Source: Methanospirillum purgamenti (GTDB taxonomy: Archaea; Halobacteriota; Methanomicrobia; Methanomicrobiales; Methanospirillaceae). Taken from it: a stretch of 64,000 nt of DNA. Below the pieces are notes generated by a model. The model did not search any database and was not told the DNA's origin. It was given only the letters and a program-made list of their open reading frames with translations. The translations under genes were made by a program, and so were the position numbers. The stretch lies in NCBI RefSeq assembly GCF_018502485.1, contig NZ_CP075546.1. One strand, given 5' to 3'. Positions 37,922 through 46,877 of this stretch are shown here, in pieces (within the stretch, counting starts at the first letter, position 1; each line of letters begins with the position of its first letter).

Positions 37922-38452
37922 TTACCTATTAATTACCAATAAATTTTTATTTATTTCAAGAAGAGAATTTATTTTTTCTTCAAATATTTTGATTGTATCT
38001 GATGTTTTTCGGATAAACCATGACCCAGAAATTTGAAGAGAGATGATATGAGAAACATTATTTGGAATAATAATCCATGGATCTAAATTTTGAAACGAAA
38101 ATTCATTAGCACTCCTTTTTGAACCATTAGTATATAATTTATTTGGATGAATTGAGTAAATTTTATTAAACAATGTTTTTATAAAAACCCTATGAATCGT
38201 AATATCACATATATGTCCTTCAACTGGATCCCACCTAAATTGTTGAATAAAGTTGGATGGATCTATAGTAAATTCTATATGAAATTTTATCATTTCAGGA
38301 TTACATACTATGGTTTTTTTCTCAAACTCAGAGAAACCATTACCTGTATCTAAATAGAGTTGTGTAAAAATTTTATCTCGATCTAAAGTAAGAATATTTT
38401 TATTTTCAATTTCAAGTATTAAATTTTCTTTCATTTCTAATTCGTATTTCAA
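37922..38452 (-). CDS. Small glycan-locus protein sharing a domain with its neighbour
   Basis: 176 residues from a TTG start. The frame is open further upstream with coiled-coil-like residues (QEELITEIINRYEINRFEKN), overlapping the 3' end of the preceding gene, so the true start is uncertain. The core (MIKFHIEFTIDPSNFIQQFRWDPVEGHICDITIHRVFIK) matches the N-terminal region of the 576-residue protein and resembles a carbohydrate-related beta-sandwich. Function unknown. Four bases separate it from the next gene. Confidence 0.55.
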   Translation of the reverse strand: MKYELEMKENLILEIENKNILTLDRDKIFTQLYLDTGNGFSEFEKKTIVCNPEMIKFHIEFTIDPSNFIQQFRWDPVEGHICDITIHRVFIKTLFNKIYSIHPNKLYTNGSKRSANEFSFQNLDPWIIIPNNVSHIISLQISGSWFIRKTSDTIKIFEEKINSLLEINKNLLVINR

Positions 38453-38523
38453 TCTTGAAATTTCATTTTGAAGTTCGTTTTTTTCAAATCGGTTTATTTC
38501 ATATCTATTAATGATTTCAGTAA

Positions 38524-40566
38524 TTAGTTCTTCTTGGTCAAAACAGTTAGCATTTTATTACTTTTATGAATAATCTTATCAAATGTTTGCTCTCCAATTT
38601 GATTGTTTTTTGACCAAATACTTGTGATCTTATTTTGAATTTTACCATCAATAAAATATTGGTAATGTTCACTTGAAAACGAATGAACATGGAACGGAGC
38701 TTCTACAAATGCTAATCTTCGAATCATATCCCAATCAATGAGTACTTTTAGAGATTCATCATAATCTCCAACGATTGATAAATATTCTCTTTTATGGAGG
38801 ATACATTTATGATTAATATAATTTTGATAAAACAGCATTAATGGAGTAACATCTGTTGAATATTCAATATATCTGTTAATTTCATCTCCACTTTCATTTA
38901 TTGATACCTCATACCAATCTGAATAGACAAATCCTTTATTTCTCTCTATCGCGCTTAAAATTAACATTTCTATATGAAGTGGATAAATAATGTCATCATC
39001 GTCAAAGTATGAGATGAATTCTCCATATGATTTATGAATTCCAATATTTAATGCATGGGACTTTCCTCCGTGTTTAGTCACTATATATTTTATTCGTGGA
39101 TCATCTAAACTCTGGATAATATCAGAAACATCTTCTCCGCCATCATTGACCACTATCAGATTCCAGTTGGAATATGTCTGTTTCTGGACACTAGTTATTG
39201 CTTTTCTGATTGTTTCTCTCCCATTATATGTTGGCATTAAAATATCCACCAATGGACCATCGGTAATTTGATGCTGCGGTTTGAAGACGAAAAAACTACA
39301 AAATAACCATTTTTTAAAGGGGAGTGAATGCCATTCGATATCGTCAGTATACTGCTTTATTTCAGTCTCCAGGGTATCTTTAAAAAAAATACGCAAATGG
39401 CCCTCCCATGGGACAAGAAGGCCATCCGGGACTGAAATGATGATCCTTCCCCCATGCCGGACAACTCGGACTGCCTCCTGGATAATTCTTCGAGTACTTC
39501 GAATATGTTCTAAAACCTCCGGGATTATAACGGTATCGAAGGAATTGTCCTTAAAAGCAGTTTCAAAGCAATCCATTAAACAAAAATTAATCTCATTTTC
39601 TTTGATTTTATTGATATTATTAGTTCTTGCGTGGATTATTCCATTTTTACTGATATCAATTCCTACAACCCTTAATTTATGGTTAATAATCTCTGATAAT
39701 CCATCACCATTGCCACAGGCCATTTCCAAAACATGACCTCCTTGAATAAGGTGAGAAACAAGATTGAATCTGGCAAGTTCTGATTCATGTCTTACTATGC
39801 CAGGTGTCTTCTCCCATTGGTCCTTTTCAATAATTAATGAGTAATTATAGGCTTCTTGTTCATTTTTCTTACATAAACTCCATTCATTCAATAATTCTGT
39901 AGTTGAAGAGGTGATAATCGCTTTTATAATCAATGTTTCTGAGGTATTATGGGAAGAATAAAGATCATCATTGTTATATTCCGTTCCATTAGGTAAATAG
40001 CAGGATATATCCAATTTAAAGTCTTTGAGAAAATCTTTCAGTTTTTGTATACTCATTGGGGAGGTAATCCAATCATCATTTTCGTGATTATGTGTGATAA
40101 TAAAAAATAACGCATGTTTTGTAACCCGGATAGCTTCGAAAAGGATCTCTTCAGGATTTCTTGTGTGTTTCAGGTTTATTCCAAAGAGAGCTAAGTCAAA
40201 ATAGTTGTCTAGAAATGGAATTTCTTCAGCAAATCCATGAATAAATTTTAAATGAGGAAACTTTTGTCTTCCTTGAATAATGTTGGTTATGGCAATATCC
40301 AGTCCGATACCTTTTATTCCGTTTTGATACAGGTAATCTAATCTTGTTCCATTCTCACAACCAATATCAATAAAAAATGTATTATCACCTGCATTCTTTA
40401 TAAGTTTGAATAAAGTCTTCATTGCATTAATGTCTAACTTTTGATGGGTTTTTGTGAAGTATTTCTCTGAATAATAAGCAATAATTTGTTCGTCTTTTGT
40501 TTCATGTGATATTTTTAAAATTTCTGTACCCTCTATATTACCACTATTATGGATTAACATGGACAT
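38524..40566 (-). CDS. Triple fusion: two methyltransferase domains plus GT2 glycosyltransferase
   Basis: 680 residues. Methyltransferase 1 spans about 40-190 (TFFIDIGCENGTRLDYL, FDLALFGINLKHTRNPEEIL). Methyltransferase 2 spans about 250-400 (GHVLEMACGNGDGLSEI, FDTVIIPEVLEHIRSTRRII, GGRIIISVPDG). A GT2 domain starts at about 438 (VDILMPTYNGRETIRKAI, IVVNDGGEDVSDII, FISYFDDDDIIYPLHIEML, with the DxD-type acidic cluster near 521). The enzyme could transfer a sugar and methylate the product or a nearby residue, perhaps capping a chain (inference). Domain 1 has a weaker motif I than domain 2. Confidence 0.82.
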   Translation of the reverse strand: MSMLIHNSGNIEGTEILKISHETKDEQIIAYYSEKYFTKTHQKLDINAMKTLFKLIKNAGDNTFFIDIGCENGTRLDYLYQNGIKGIGLDIAITNIIQGRQKFPHLKFIHGFAEEIPFLDNYFDLALFGINLKHTRNPEEILFEAIRVTKHALFFIITHNHENDDWITSPMSIQKLKDFLKDFKLDISCYLPNGTEYNNDDLYSSHNTSETLIIKAIITSSTTELLNEWSLCKKNEQEAYNYSLIIEKDQWEKTPGIVRHESELARFNLVSHLIQGGHVLEMACGNGDGLSEIINHKLRVVGIDISKNGIIHARTNNINKIKENEINFCLMDCFETAFKDNSFDTVIIPEVLEHIRSTRRIIQEAVRVVRHGGRIIISVPDGLLVPWEGHLRIFFKDTLETEIKQYTDDIEWHSLPFKKWLFCSFFVFKPQHQITDGPLVDILMPTYNGRETIRKAITSVQKQTYSNWNLIVVNDGGEDVSDIIQSLDDPRIKYIVTKHGGKSHALNIGIHKSYGEFISYFDDDDIIYPLHIEMLILSAIERNKGFVYSDWYEVSINESGDEINRYIEYSTDVTPLMLFYQNYINHKCILHKREYLSIVGDYDESLKVLIDWDMIRRLAFVEAPFHVHSFSSEHYQYFIDGKIQNKITSIWSKNNQIGEQTFDKIIHKSNKMLTVLTKKN

Positions 40567-40636
40567 GAGTTAGATGAGATCAGGGATGATTTTTGTAATC
40601 TAATATAATCTTTTCATGAGTTAGGAACGGGATGCT

Positions 40637-42313
40637 CTATAATGGCTTCCCTTCATCAGTGACATTTGATCTGTATATCCACACATAGTTAATGCCATTT
40701 AATCGTATTATTTTTTCGGGGTCTTTTTCTTTATATCTCTCCCAGATGTCGAGATTTCGTTCTCTTTGAATCATCGAAATATAAAAAATATAATAGTCTG
40801 CATCTTGTGATATCGGTACAGATTTCCCAATGAAGTATTGAGAGAATCCCGGATATTGAACACCAACAGTTAAATTTTGTGCGTTTGGTTTTTGATTGAG
40901 ATATTTTGCAGCAATGTCATTACCCTCACCCCATCCAATCAGCAATGTTTTTTGAGCTAGGTGAGAACCACCACATATTGGGTTGTAGTACGAATTATAA
41001 TATGGAGCAATAGGAATGATCTGACATAGTTGGACAATAGCACATACAAGAATTAAACTGGGGATGATTATTTTATAATTATACAATTTTTTCATTCTTT
41101 TTTGACTTCCTGAAAGTCTTAATAACTGCCATATTGTAGTTATCACATTCCAGAAGCCATAAGATGCGATTATACAGATAAATGGAAATATGGGCAGTAT
41201 ATATCTATCAAATGCTTTTAAACTAAGGCCCATCTGAAGAGTAAATAATAAACAGAAAATTCCACTTAAAAGTATAAATATATCTCTTCTATTTTCCAAT
41301 TTATATCTTAAACGACTAAATAAATAAATGACACCCGTAAAGAAAAAAATTATTGTAAAGGGTGTGGATCTCATGAGAATAATAATAGGATAAAACAGGG
41401 GGCCATTATTTCCATCATTTGCCTTTCCTAGAAAAAAACCGCCATTATCATGTGGGTTATAAATTGCAGATTTAACCCCGGAAATGCTTTTTAGTATTTC
41501 AGTACCAGGATTTACCCACATAACTGGGAAGAGGAGAAAATATATTATACTTGCAATAAGAATAACGAGTGAAGCATTTTTAGTAATCTCGAACCAGATC
41601 TCCTTACTTATTAGGGCGTTAAGCAAAGATTCACCATTCCTTTGAGAATTTAATAAGCTCCATAATAATAATGCTAAGGGGATGTACATCAATAGAAAAA
41701 GAGCAGGCAATTTCGTTAATACTGCCAATCCAGTAAAAATTCCCGTAAACACGATGTATAATTTACTTGATTGATGTAGGTACACAAAAAAAGAGAGAAC
41801 TGCAAGCATCATCCAGGTGGTAGTCATTGCATCCAGATGGATAAATCTTGAATGTGCAATGAAAAATGGATCAAGAGCCATCAGAATACAACTTAAAAAA
41901 GCAGTTTTTCGGTCAAATATTTTTATGAGGAGATAATATGAGACTAGAATCCCAAGAGAGGTAACTGAGACAATAGGTAAACGACTAATAGTCAAAAATT
42001 CTGGAAAACCCATCTCCGGGATCTTGAAAAAAAATATTGAAAGACCGGATAGCCACATCGTTGTCACACCTGGGTGTCCGGAAAAACGGGTTTGTCCCCA
42101 TTCTTGAGCTAAAACTGCATCAAAAAATGCCGGTGAACGTTCTAACCAGTATTGTTCATCAAAGATTAACCCAGTACCTAAATCCAATGAACGTGGTATA
42201 AGAGAGAACAAAAAAAGTGTCAAGGGTAATAAGTAGCGAATAACATTGTCATATCTGATTATACTCATTCTTTTTGCGTCTAACATATCTAATCTTGAGA
42301 ATAATAATACCAT
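40637..42313 (-). CDS. Dolichyl-phosphate-mannose-protein mannosyltransferase-like (GT39/GT83, GT-C) membrane protein
   Basis: 558 residues with about eleven hydrophobic segments. The first extracytoplasmic loop has the acidic pair of GT-C enzymes (IPRSLDLGTGLIFDEQYWLERSPAFF) and RFSGHPGVTTMWLSG. FFIAHSRFIHLDAMTTTWM is the typical second family motif. It probably transfers a sugar from a polyprenyl phosphate to a glycan or protein on the outer face. First gene of the leftward glycan block, divergent from the epimerase at 42490. Later ATGs at 42286 or 42268 could be the start. Confidence 0.8.
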   Translation of the reverse strand: MVLLFSRLDMLDAKRMSIIRYDNVIRYLLPLTLFLFSLIPRSLDLGTGLIFDEQYWLERSPAFFDAVLAQEWGQTRFSGHPGVTTMWLSGLSIFFFKIPEMGFPEFLTISRLPIVSVTSLGILVSYYLLIKIFDRKTAFLSCILMALDPFFIAHSRFIHLDAMTTTWMMLAVLSFFVYLHQSSKLYIVFTGIFTGLAVLTKLPALFLLMYIPLALLLWSLLNSQRNGESLLNALISKEIWFEITKNASLVILIASIIYFLLFPVMWVNPGTEILKSISGVKSAIYNPHDNGGFFLGKANDGNNGPLFYPIIILMRSTPFTIIFFFTGVIYLFSRLRYKLENRRDIFILLSGIFCLLFTLQMGLSLKAFDRYILPIFPFICIIASYGFWNVITTIWQLLRLSGSQKRMKKLYNYKIIIPSLILVCAIVQLCQIIPIAPYYNSYYNPICGGSHLAQKTLLIGWGEGNDIAAKYLNQKPNAQNLTVGVQYPGFSQYFIGKSVPISQDADYYIFYISMIQRERNLDIWERYKEKDPEKIIRLNGINYVWIYRSNVTDEGKPL

Positions 42314-42489
42314 GTCACGGACTTCAAAATCAGGCGATAAAATTTTTGAGTTTGTAAGTTGTTATTATCATGATTATTCTTTATTATTTCCATATGGTAT
42401 GTATCTCTGATTTGTGTTAGGAAAAAGTTGATTCGATCACTTTATTGTTGAATTACTCATATATTCTCTTATAAGGATTGAACGAATAA

Positions 42490-43416
42490 ATGAAAGTATT
42501 AGTGACCGGAGGAGCAGGTTTTATTGGTTCACATATATTAACCCGTCTCCTTGCTGATAATTATGAAGTGGTCTGTCTTGATAACTTTGATCCATATTAT
42601 GATCCGCTAACGAAGCGAAAGAACATTGAACCTTTTCTCTCCTCCTCATATTTTTCATTAATAGAAGGGGATATAAATGATCCATCACTCCTCATGAGTG
42701 CCATGGAGGGATGTGATTATGTATTTCATGAAGCAGCGCAGGCAGGTGTGAGAATATCTGTTGAGGATCCTATGAAACCTCACATGGTGAATGCATCCGG
42801 AACACTTGCTGTTTTGGAAGCGGCAGTTAAATGTGGTGTTAAAAAGGTAGTTAATGCTTCTTCTTCATCGGTGTATGGAACGGTCAGGTATCTTCCCTTT
42901 GATGAAGATCATCCAACCATCCCTGTATCGCCATATGGAGTTTCCAAACTTGCAGCTGAGCATTATTGCCGGGTTTTTTCAGAACTGTATGGTCTGAATA
43001 CGATATCTCTTCGATATTTCACGGTTTATGGTCCCCGAATGAGACCTGATCTTGCGATTAGTATCTTTACTCGTGCTGCACTTGATAATAAACCCATACA
43101 GATATTTGGGGACGGAACAAAGACTCGGGATTTTACCTATATTGATGACGTCGTGGATGCAAATATCAGGGCAATAAAAAAAGGAAGTGGAGTATATAAT
43201 ATCGGTGGTGGTCACCATATATCAATTCTTGATTTAGCACATGAGATAATAAATGTGAATGATAGTTCATCAGCGATCGAATATTATCCACCGGTGAAAG
43301 GGGATGCTGAACATACTTATGCAGAAACGAAAAAGGCACAATGTGAGCTTGGATGGAAAGCAAATACGTCGATTTATGATGGACTTAAAAAATATGCATC
43401 GTGGGTAAGGGAATAG
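42490..43416 (+). CDS. NAD-dependent nucleotide-sugar epimerase/dehydratase (extended SDR, UDP-sugar 4-epimerase-like)
   Basis: 308 residues. The NAD-binding motif GGAGFIGSHI is at the N-terminus. The catalytic set is SSSSVYG (Ser) and YGVSKLAAEHY (Tyr-x3-Lys), and LRYFTVYGPRMRPDLAI is the typical substrate loop. It is closest by eye to UDP-glucose/UDP-glucuronate/UDP-GlcNAc 4-epimerases. It supplies a nucleotide sugar for the neighbouring transferases. It diverges from 40637-42313; the 176-base spacer must hold both promoters. Exact substrate uncertain. Confidence 0.87.
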   Translation: MKVLVTGGAGFIGSHILTRLLADNYEVVCLDNFDPYYDPLTKRKNIEPFLSSSYFSLIEGDINDPSLLMSAMEGCDYVFHEAAQAGVRISVEDPMKPHMVNASGTLAVLEAAVKCGVKKVVNASSSSVYGTVRYLPFDEDHPTIPVSPYGVSKLAAEHYCRVFSELYGLNTISLRYFTVYGPRMRPDLAISIFTRAALDNKPIQIFGDGTKTRDFTYIDDVVDANIRAIKKGSGVYNIGGGHHISILDLAHEIINVNDSSSAIEYYPPVKGDAEHTYAETKKAQCELGWKANTSIYDGLKKYASWVRE

Positions 43417-43471
43417 GTCTTTAGGTACCTGATGTAAAACCGGATTGTATCAAACCAGGTTTTTTTAAGTT

Positions 43472-45145
43472 TCACTCCCGGACAATTACCCGTTTTCCCT
43501 GAAGAATAACTGCCAGATGGCGGATCATATCCGTTCGAATTCCTGTAGATATCACAGGTGTACCATAACGTTTCTCCTGAATCTGGCGAAGAGCCACTTC
43601 TGCCATTTTTTCCATATCCTCATCTGGTTGAAGTGATTTGAACTCAATTACGTATCCTGTTGGGTATTCACTCGTCCTCGGGATCATGATGATATCAGCC
43701 CATCCAAATCCTGACTCTGCATTTGATCTGATATCGTAGACTGACCGGAGGTTTGCTAACAGCCCGAGGACAAAGGCGTGAAATACTGCTTCAGGTAATT
43801 TTGCAAGGTCATAGATGCTTACCAGACTGAGCGAAAGGCCCTGAAGTATCTCTTCAAGAATCTTTACAGGGTTATACTCACTAAACCAGTCCATAAGTGC
43901 ATCTAGCCCTCCATCCGGTTTTGAAAACATTGATTCTATAAAAGACTCATATGCAAACCCAATCTCTTTATTTGGGATTGAAAGGCGGTATGTACTTCTT
44001 CCCCTGATATCTTGTCTGGGTTTATCTGCTTTGAGATAGCCAGAGAAGTAAAGAAAACTCCATATATTTGCTGGATTTTTTCCGATATCTCTGAAGGTAA
44101 TTATTTCATGAATTGGATACCTAATCTCCTCTCCGGAAAGGAGTTTTTCCAGATCCCTTTTTATTTCAATCCCTCCACAAGAGAGTTCTTCATATACGAG
44201 AGTATTTGCAGAGGTGTTAAGCCAGTGAGGGCCGGGTGGAGCAGGATATAGGTTTACATACATAGAAACAGACCAGGGATTGTAGATTGTTTTGGAACCG
44301 AAGTGATACCCGTCATACCATTCACGAACTGTATCTGCCTGATCGGTGAGGTTAGAATCCACAAGGATCTGCATCACCTCATCTTCTGTGAATCCAAACA
44401 GCGTTGAGATTGTATTTGGAAGGAGCGTGGTTGAAACAAAGAGATTATTGAGATCAGAGAATATGGATTCTTTTGCGACCCTGAGTATCCCTGTGATCAC
44501 TGCCCGGTAGAGAGCGTGTGCGTTCTCATGCTTGAGTCCTCCTCCAAGCCATGATCGCATAAATTCAGCCATCTCCTGGTAATACTTATGAGTCCATGCT
44601 TCAATCATGGGACTGTCATATTCATCGATGAGAACGATAACTGGTTTCTGATGGTAGGAATATAGGATTATGATGAGATCCCTGAGGCTGTTTTTTAATG
44701 CCGCGAGGGAACTGTTGCCATTTTTTATCTGTACGAAATCACTTTTGGCAATATCAGTATCAAGTATTTTTTCTGTATAAGAATGACGATTGTAGAGTTC
44801 ACTGACCAGTTTTCGAAGTTGCATCTCAACTTCGCGATATGTTTCGCCTCGTATTTGTTTGAGGGTGAGAAAAATTACTGGATATTGTCCCTGGTGTTCC
44901 ATATACTCAGGGTGGTTTGATATCGCGAGGTTTTTAAAGAGATAACTCCGGTCTTCGTGGGACTTCTCAAAGAAGTATCTGAGCATGGTCATGTTCAGGG
45001 TCTTTCCAAACCTGCGGGGACGGGGGAAGAGTGTTACATCATTGCCATCGATGATCTCTTTGATGAAAAGGGATTTATCAACGAAATAGCCATTACTGTC
45101 TCGTAATTTTTTGAAATCATCTGTCCCGATCTTGAATTTTAGCAT
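43472..45145 (-). CDS. AAA-ATPase-like/PD-(D/E)XK nuclease-superfamily protein, intact
   Basis: 557 residues. The N-terminal AAA-ATPase-like domain has KFKIGTDDFKKLRDSNGYFVDK, a P-loop-like PRPRRFGKT (42-49) and Walker B VIVLIDEYDSPM. The C-terminal DUF1703-type nuclease-like region has GWADIIMIP (Asp near 483) and GYVIEFKS (Glu501, Lys503), matching PD-(D/E)XK spacing. It is the functional counterpart of the pseudogene at 8859-10542. The family is widespread in anaerobes with many copies per genome; suggested mobile or defence roles are unproven. It interrupts the glycan gene set without sharing its direction. Confidence 0.85.
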   Translation of the reverse strand: MLKFKIGTDDFKKLRDSNGYFVDKSLFIKEIIDGNDVTLFPRPRRFGKTLNMTMLRYFFEKSHEDRSYLFKNLAISNHPEYMEHQGQYPVIFLTLKQIRGETYREVEMQLRKLVSELYNRHSYTEKILDTDIAKSDFVQIKNGNSSLAALKNSLRDLIIILYSYHQKPVIVLIDEYDSPMIEAWTHKYYQEMAEFMRSWLGGGLKHENAHALYRAVITGILRVAKESIFSDLNNLFVSTTLLPNTISTLFGFTEDEVMQILVDSNLTDQADTVREWYDGYHFGSKTIYNPWSVSMYVNLYPAPPGPHWLNTSANTLVYEELSCGGIEIKRDLEKLLSGEEIRYPIHEIITFRDIGKNPANIWSFLYFSGYLKADKPRQDIRGRSTYRLSIPNKEIGFAYESFIESMFSKPDGGLDALMDWFSEYNPVKILEEILQGLSLSLVSIYDLAKLPEAVFHAFVLGLLANLRSVYDIRSNAESGFGWADIIMIPRTSEYPTGYVIEFKSLQPDEDMEKMAEVALRQIQEKRYGTPVISTGIRTDMIRHLAVILQGKRVIVRE

Positions 45146-45558
45146 CTATTTTACCAATTATCAGTTCTTTGAGAATAGTATTTATCAAAGACTTGGATAT
45201 CAGTTTTGGTAAAGGTTTGTTTCCGCTCACTCATTGCCAGGCCGGCGGTTTCATACGCTAATCTTGATACTGGTCCACGTATAATGGCCTTTTAAATGCC
45301 TGATAGGAAGGGGATCTAAACCCAATTATGCAAAGTAAACGGCATGCGATGAACGCGAAATACTGAATGAACTGAACCAGGGGTTTTTTGATATGCCTGG
45401 CAAGTGCTGAATATTCATCTGGAAAAGGGGGAGAGAGTGGAGAGGCAACATGTGTGATCTCCTATATATCAGATGGAAAAACCTGATGTAGATCTGTAAT
45501 TTATATCCTCTTGCTGAATAGTAACAGAAAAACCCCGTTAGTTAATTATTATCTCCAG
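45146..45558. other. Intergenic region between AAA-like and acylphosphatase-like genes
   Basis: About 410 bases with no supportable gene. One imperfect copy of the IS66 inverted-repeat sequence (CTGAATAGTAAC, 45514-45525) is present without a partner. Confidence 0.45.
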
Positions 45559-46099
45559 TTATCCAAGGATATTTGCTTGTTCCAGTGCTACTTTTATGGT
45601 ATGCAGAGATTCTTCAATCTTAGATAACCTCTCATTAACCGATAAACGGAAATCATTACGAAGACCCAAGAATTTCAGTTAGCATTTCATCCTGTTTATG
45701 TATGGCTGTCTCTTGCAAAGCAAATGATCTCTCTTGCATGTTAATTGATTTAATCTGTAAATCTCTCATCTCAACAAGTATAGGAACCGATTTTGCCATC
45801 TGTTCCATCTGAAGATCCTGACTAAAAGATGCCAAAGGAAGGATATGGCCGGTATATGGTTGTATGGAAATATCTTGGACAATAGCCGATTCAGGCTTAA
45901 TTGTTTGTATGTTCTGGATAAAGAGATTAATTATTGCGTCGTCACCTTCAACATACACGATTACAAGTTCTTCATTTTCATTAACATCATTAATGGCTTC
46001 AAAATTAATAAACCTTAATTTTTTCGCATAGTGAAGAAGGTTCAGCCTGAAGCCGACATCATGAACACGTGATCCATGTATGGTTATCTGAGATTTCAT
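45559..46099 (-). pseudogene. Acylphosphatase-like protein with C-terminal frameshift
   Basis: Start set at ATG (MKSQITIHGSRV); a GTG 12 bases upstream lies closer to AGAGGAT and is possible. The acylphosphatase-like domain keeps the phosphate loop GSRVHDVGFR with its Arg, the catalytic-type Asn in INDVNE and a VYVEGDDAIINLF strand/helix. A helical tail follows (MEQMAKSVPILVEMRDLQIK). The annotated frame stops at 45656 after EILGSS. Removing one base at the CCC run (45665-45667) lets it continue LGLRNDFRLSVNERLSKIEESLHTIKVALEQANILG to 45559. The extension is coil-like and coherent, so a one-base insertion probably truncated the gene. The shorter protein could still fold. Confidence 0.65.
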
Positions 46100-46877
46100 T
46101 CGTATACCCACTTATCCTCTTTAGAATTAATAAGGTTTCGTACCATATCTCCCCGAAAATGGAATTATCGATATTCCGGGGTATTCTGATAATTTCATGA
46201 TCTGAATAATTCTTTTTGGCGTTTTTTTTCATGGCGATCCTAATAATATGAGAGAGCAAACCTGCAGAGAGTATCAACAAAACAGATAGTCCTCCTCATT
46301 TTTTTCTACCATATCGGTGGTGGTCATACTCTCTTCCAAGATCTCGAACCCCTTTAATAAAACAAGCGGTGAAATATTAATCATTCTATGAATCAAGGTC
46401 TTCAACAAGTGATGTCATAGTAATGGTAGATTTTACAGGTTCCTGATAAACCTGCCTGGATGGCCTGAATACTAATCATCAAGTACGATACCAATATTCT
46501 CCGTCATAATTATGCAGCGATCATTATCTACCAGGTGCAGATATTTTTACTGATTGATGGTCCCTTTCGATACAGTCGATATATCTGTTGAGATCAATGG
46601 AAACAAAGATACCATTTTCTGATTATTTTTTACTCCGATGACTTTGTGAGTTTCAAACACTTTATCATTGATAATGATAATTGAGTATAAAGAATTGGTT
46701 GGGTTTATTCTTGGATGGATTCAATCTCTCTCCTAAGAATGGGCTGCTAAATCCTCCATATACGGTTAATTATCTATGGAACCGGAGGAGTGGATGATGA
46801 GTTTTGCTCATTGATAAGACAGGGGTATTAATGCATAACTTACAAATTGGAATATATTCATCGTTGAGGGGGGACTG
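46100..46877. other. Long intergenic region before the second GT2 pair
   Basis: About 780 bases with no intact gene. A decayed minus-strand frame is listed at 46472-46715. The promoter for the gene at 46878 should be here. GGGGGGACTG just before that ATG gives a purine-rich ribosome-binding region. Confidence 0.45.
46472..46715 (-). pseudogene. Remnant of an unidentified small protein
   Basis: One minus-strand frame reads INPTNSLYSIIIINDKVFET, HKVIGVKNNQKMVSLFPL, ISTDISTVSKGTINQ-stop-KYLHLVDNDRCIIM and TENIGIVLDD-stop. The composition is protein-like and the frame is kept across one TAA. No family is recognised and no good start is visible. Probably a degraded gene. Confidence 0.35.

Noticed and set aside
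45514..45525. CTGAATAGTAAC, one mismatch from the IS66 inverted repeat
   Set aside because: A single copy without a partner, duplication or transposase remnant; could be chance in A+T-rich sequence.
46059..46280. 73-codon ORF overlapping the start of the acylphosphatase-like gene
   Set aside because: Overlaps a recognisable domain in another frame and has no recognisable features.
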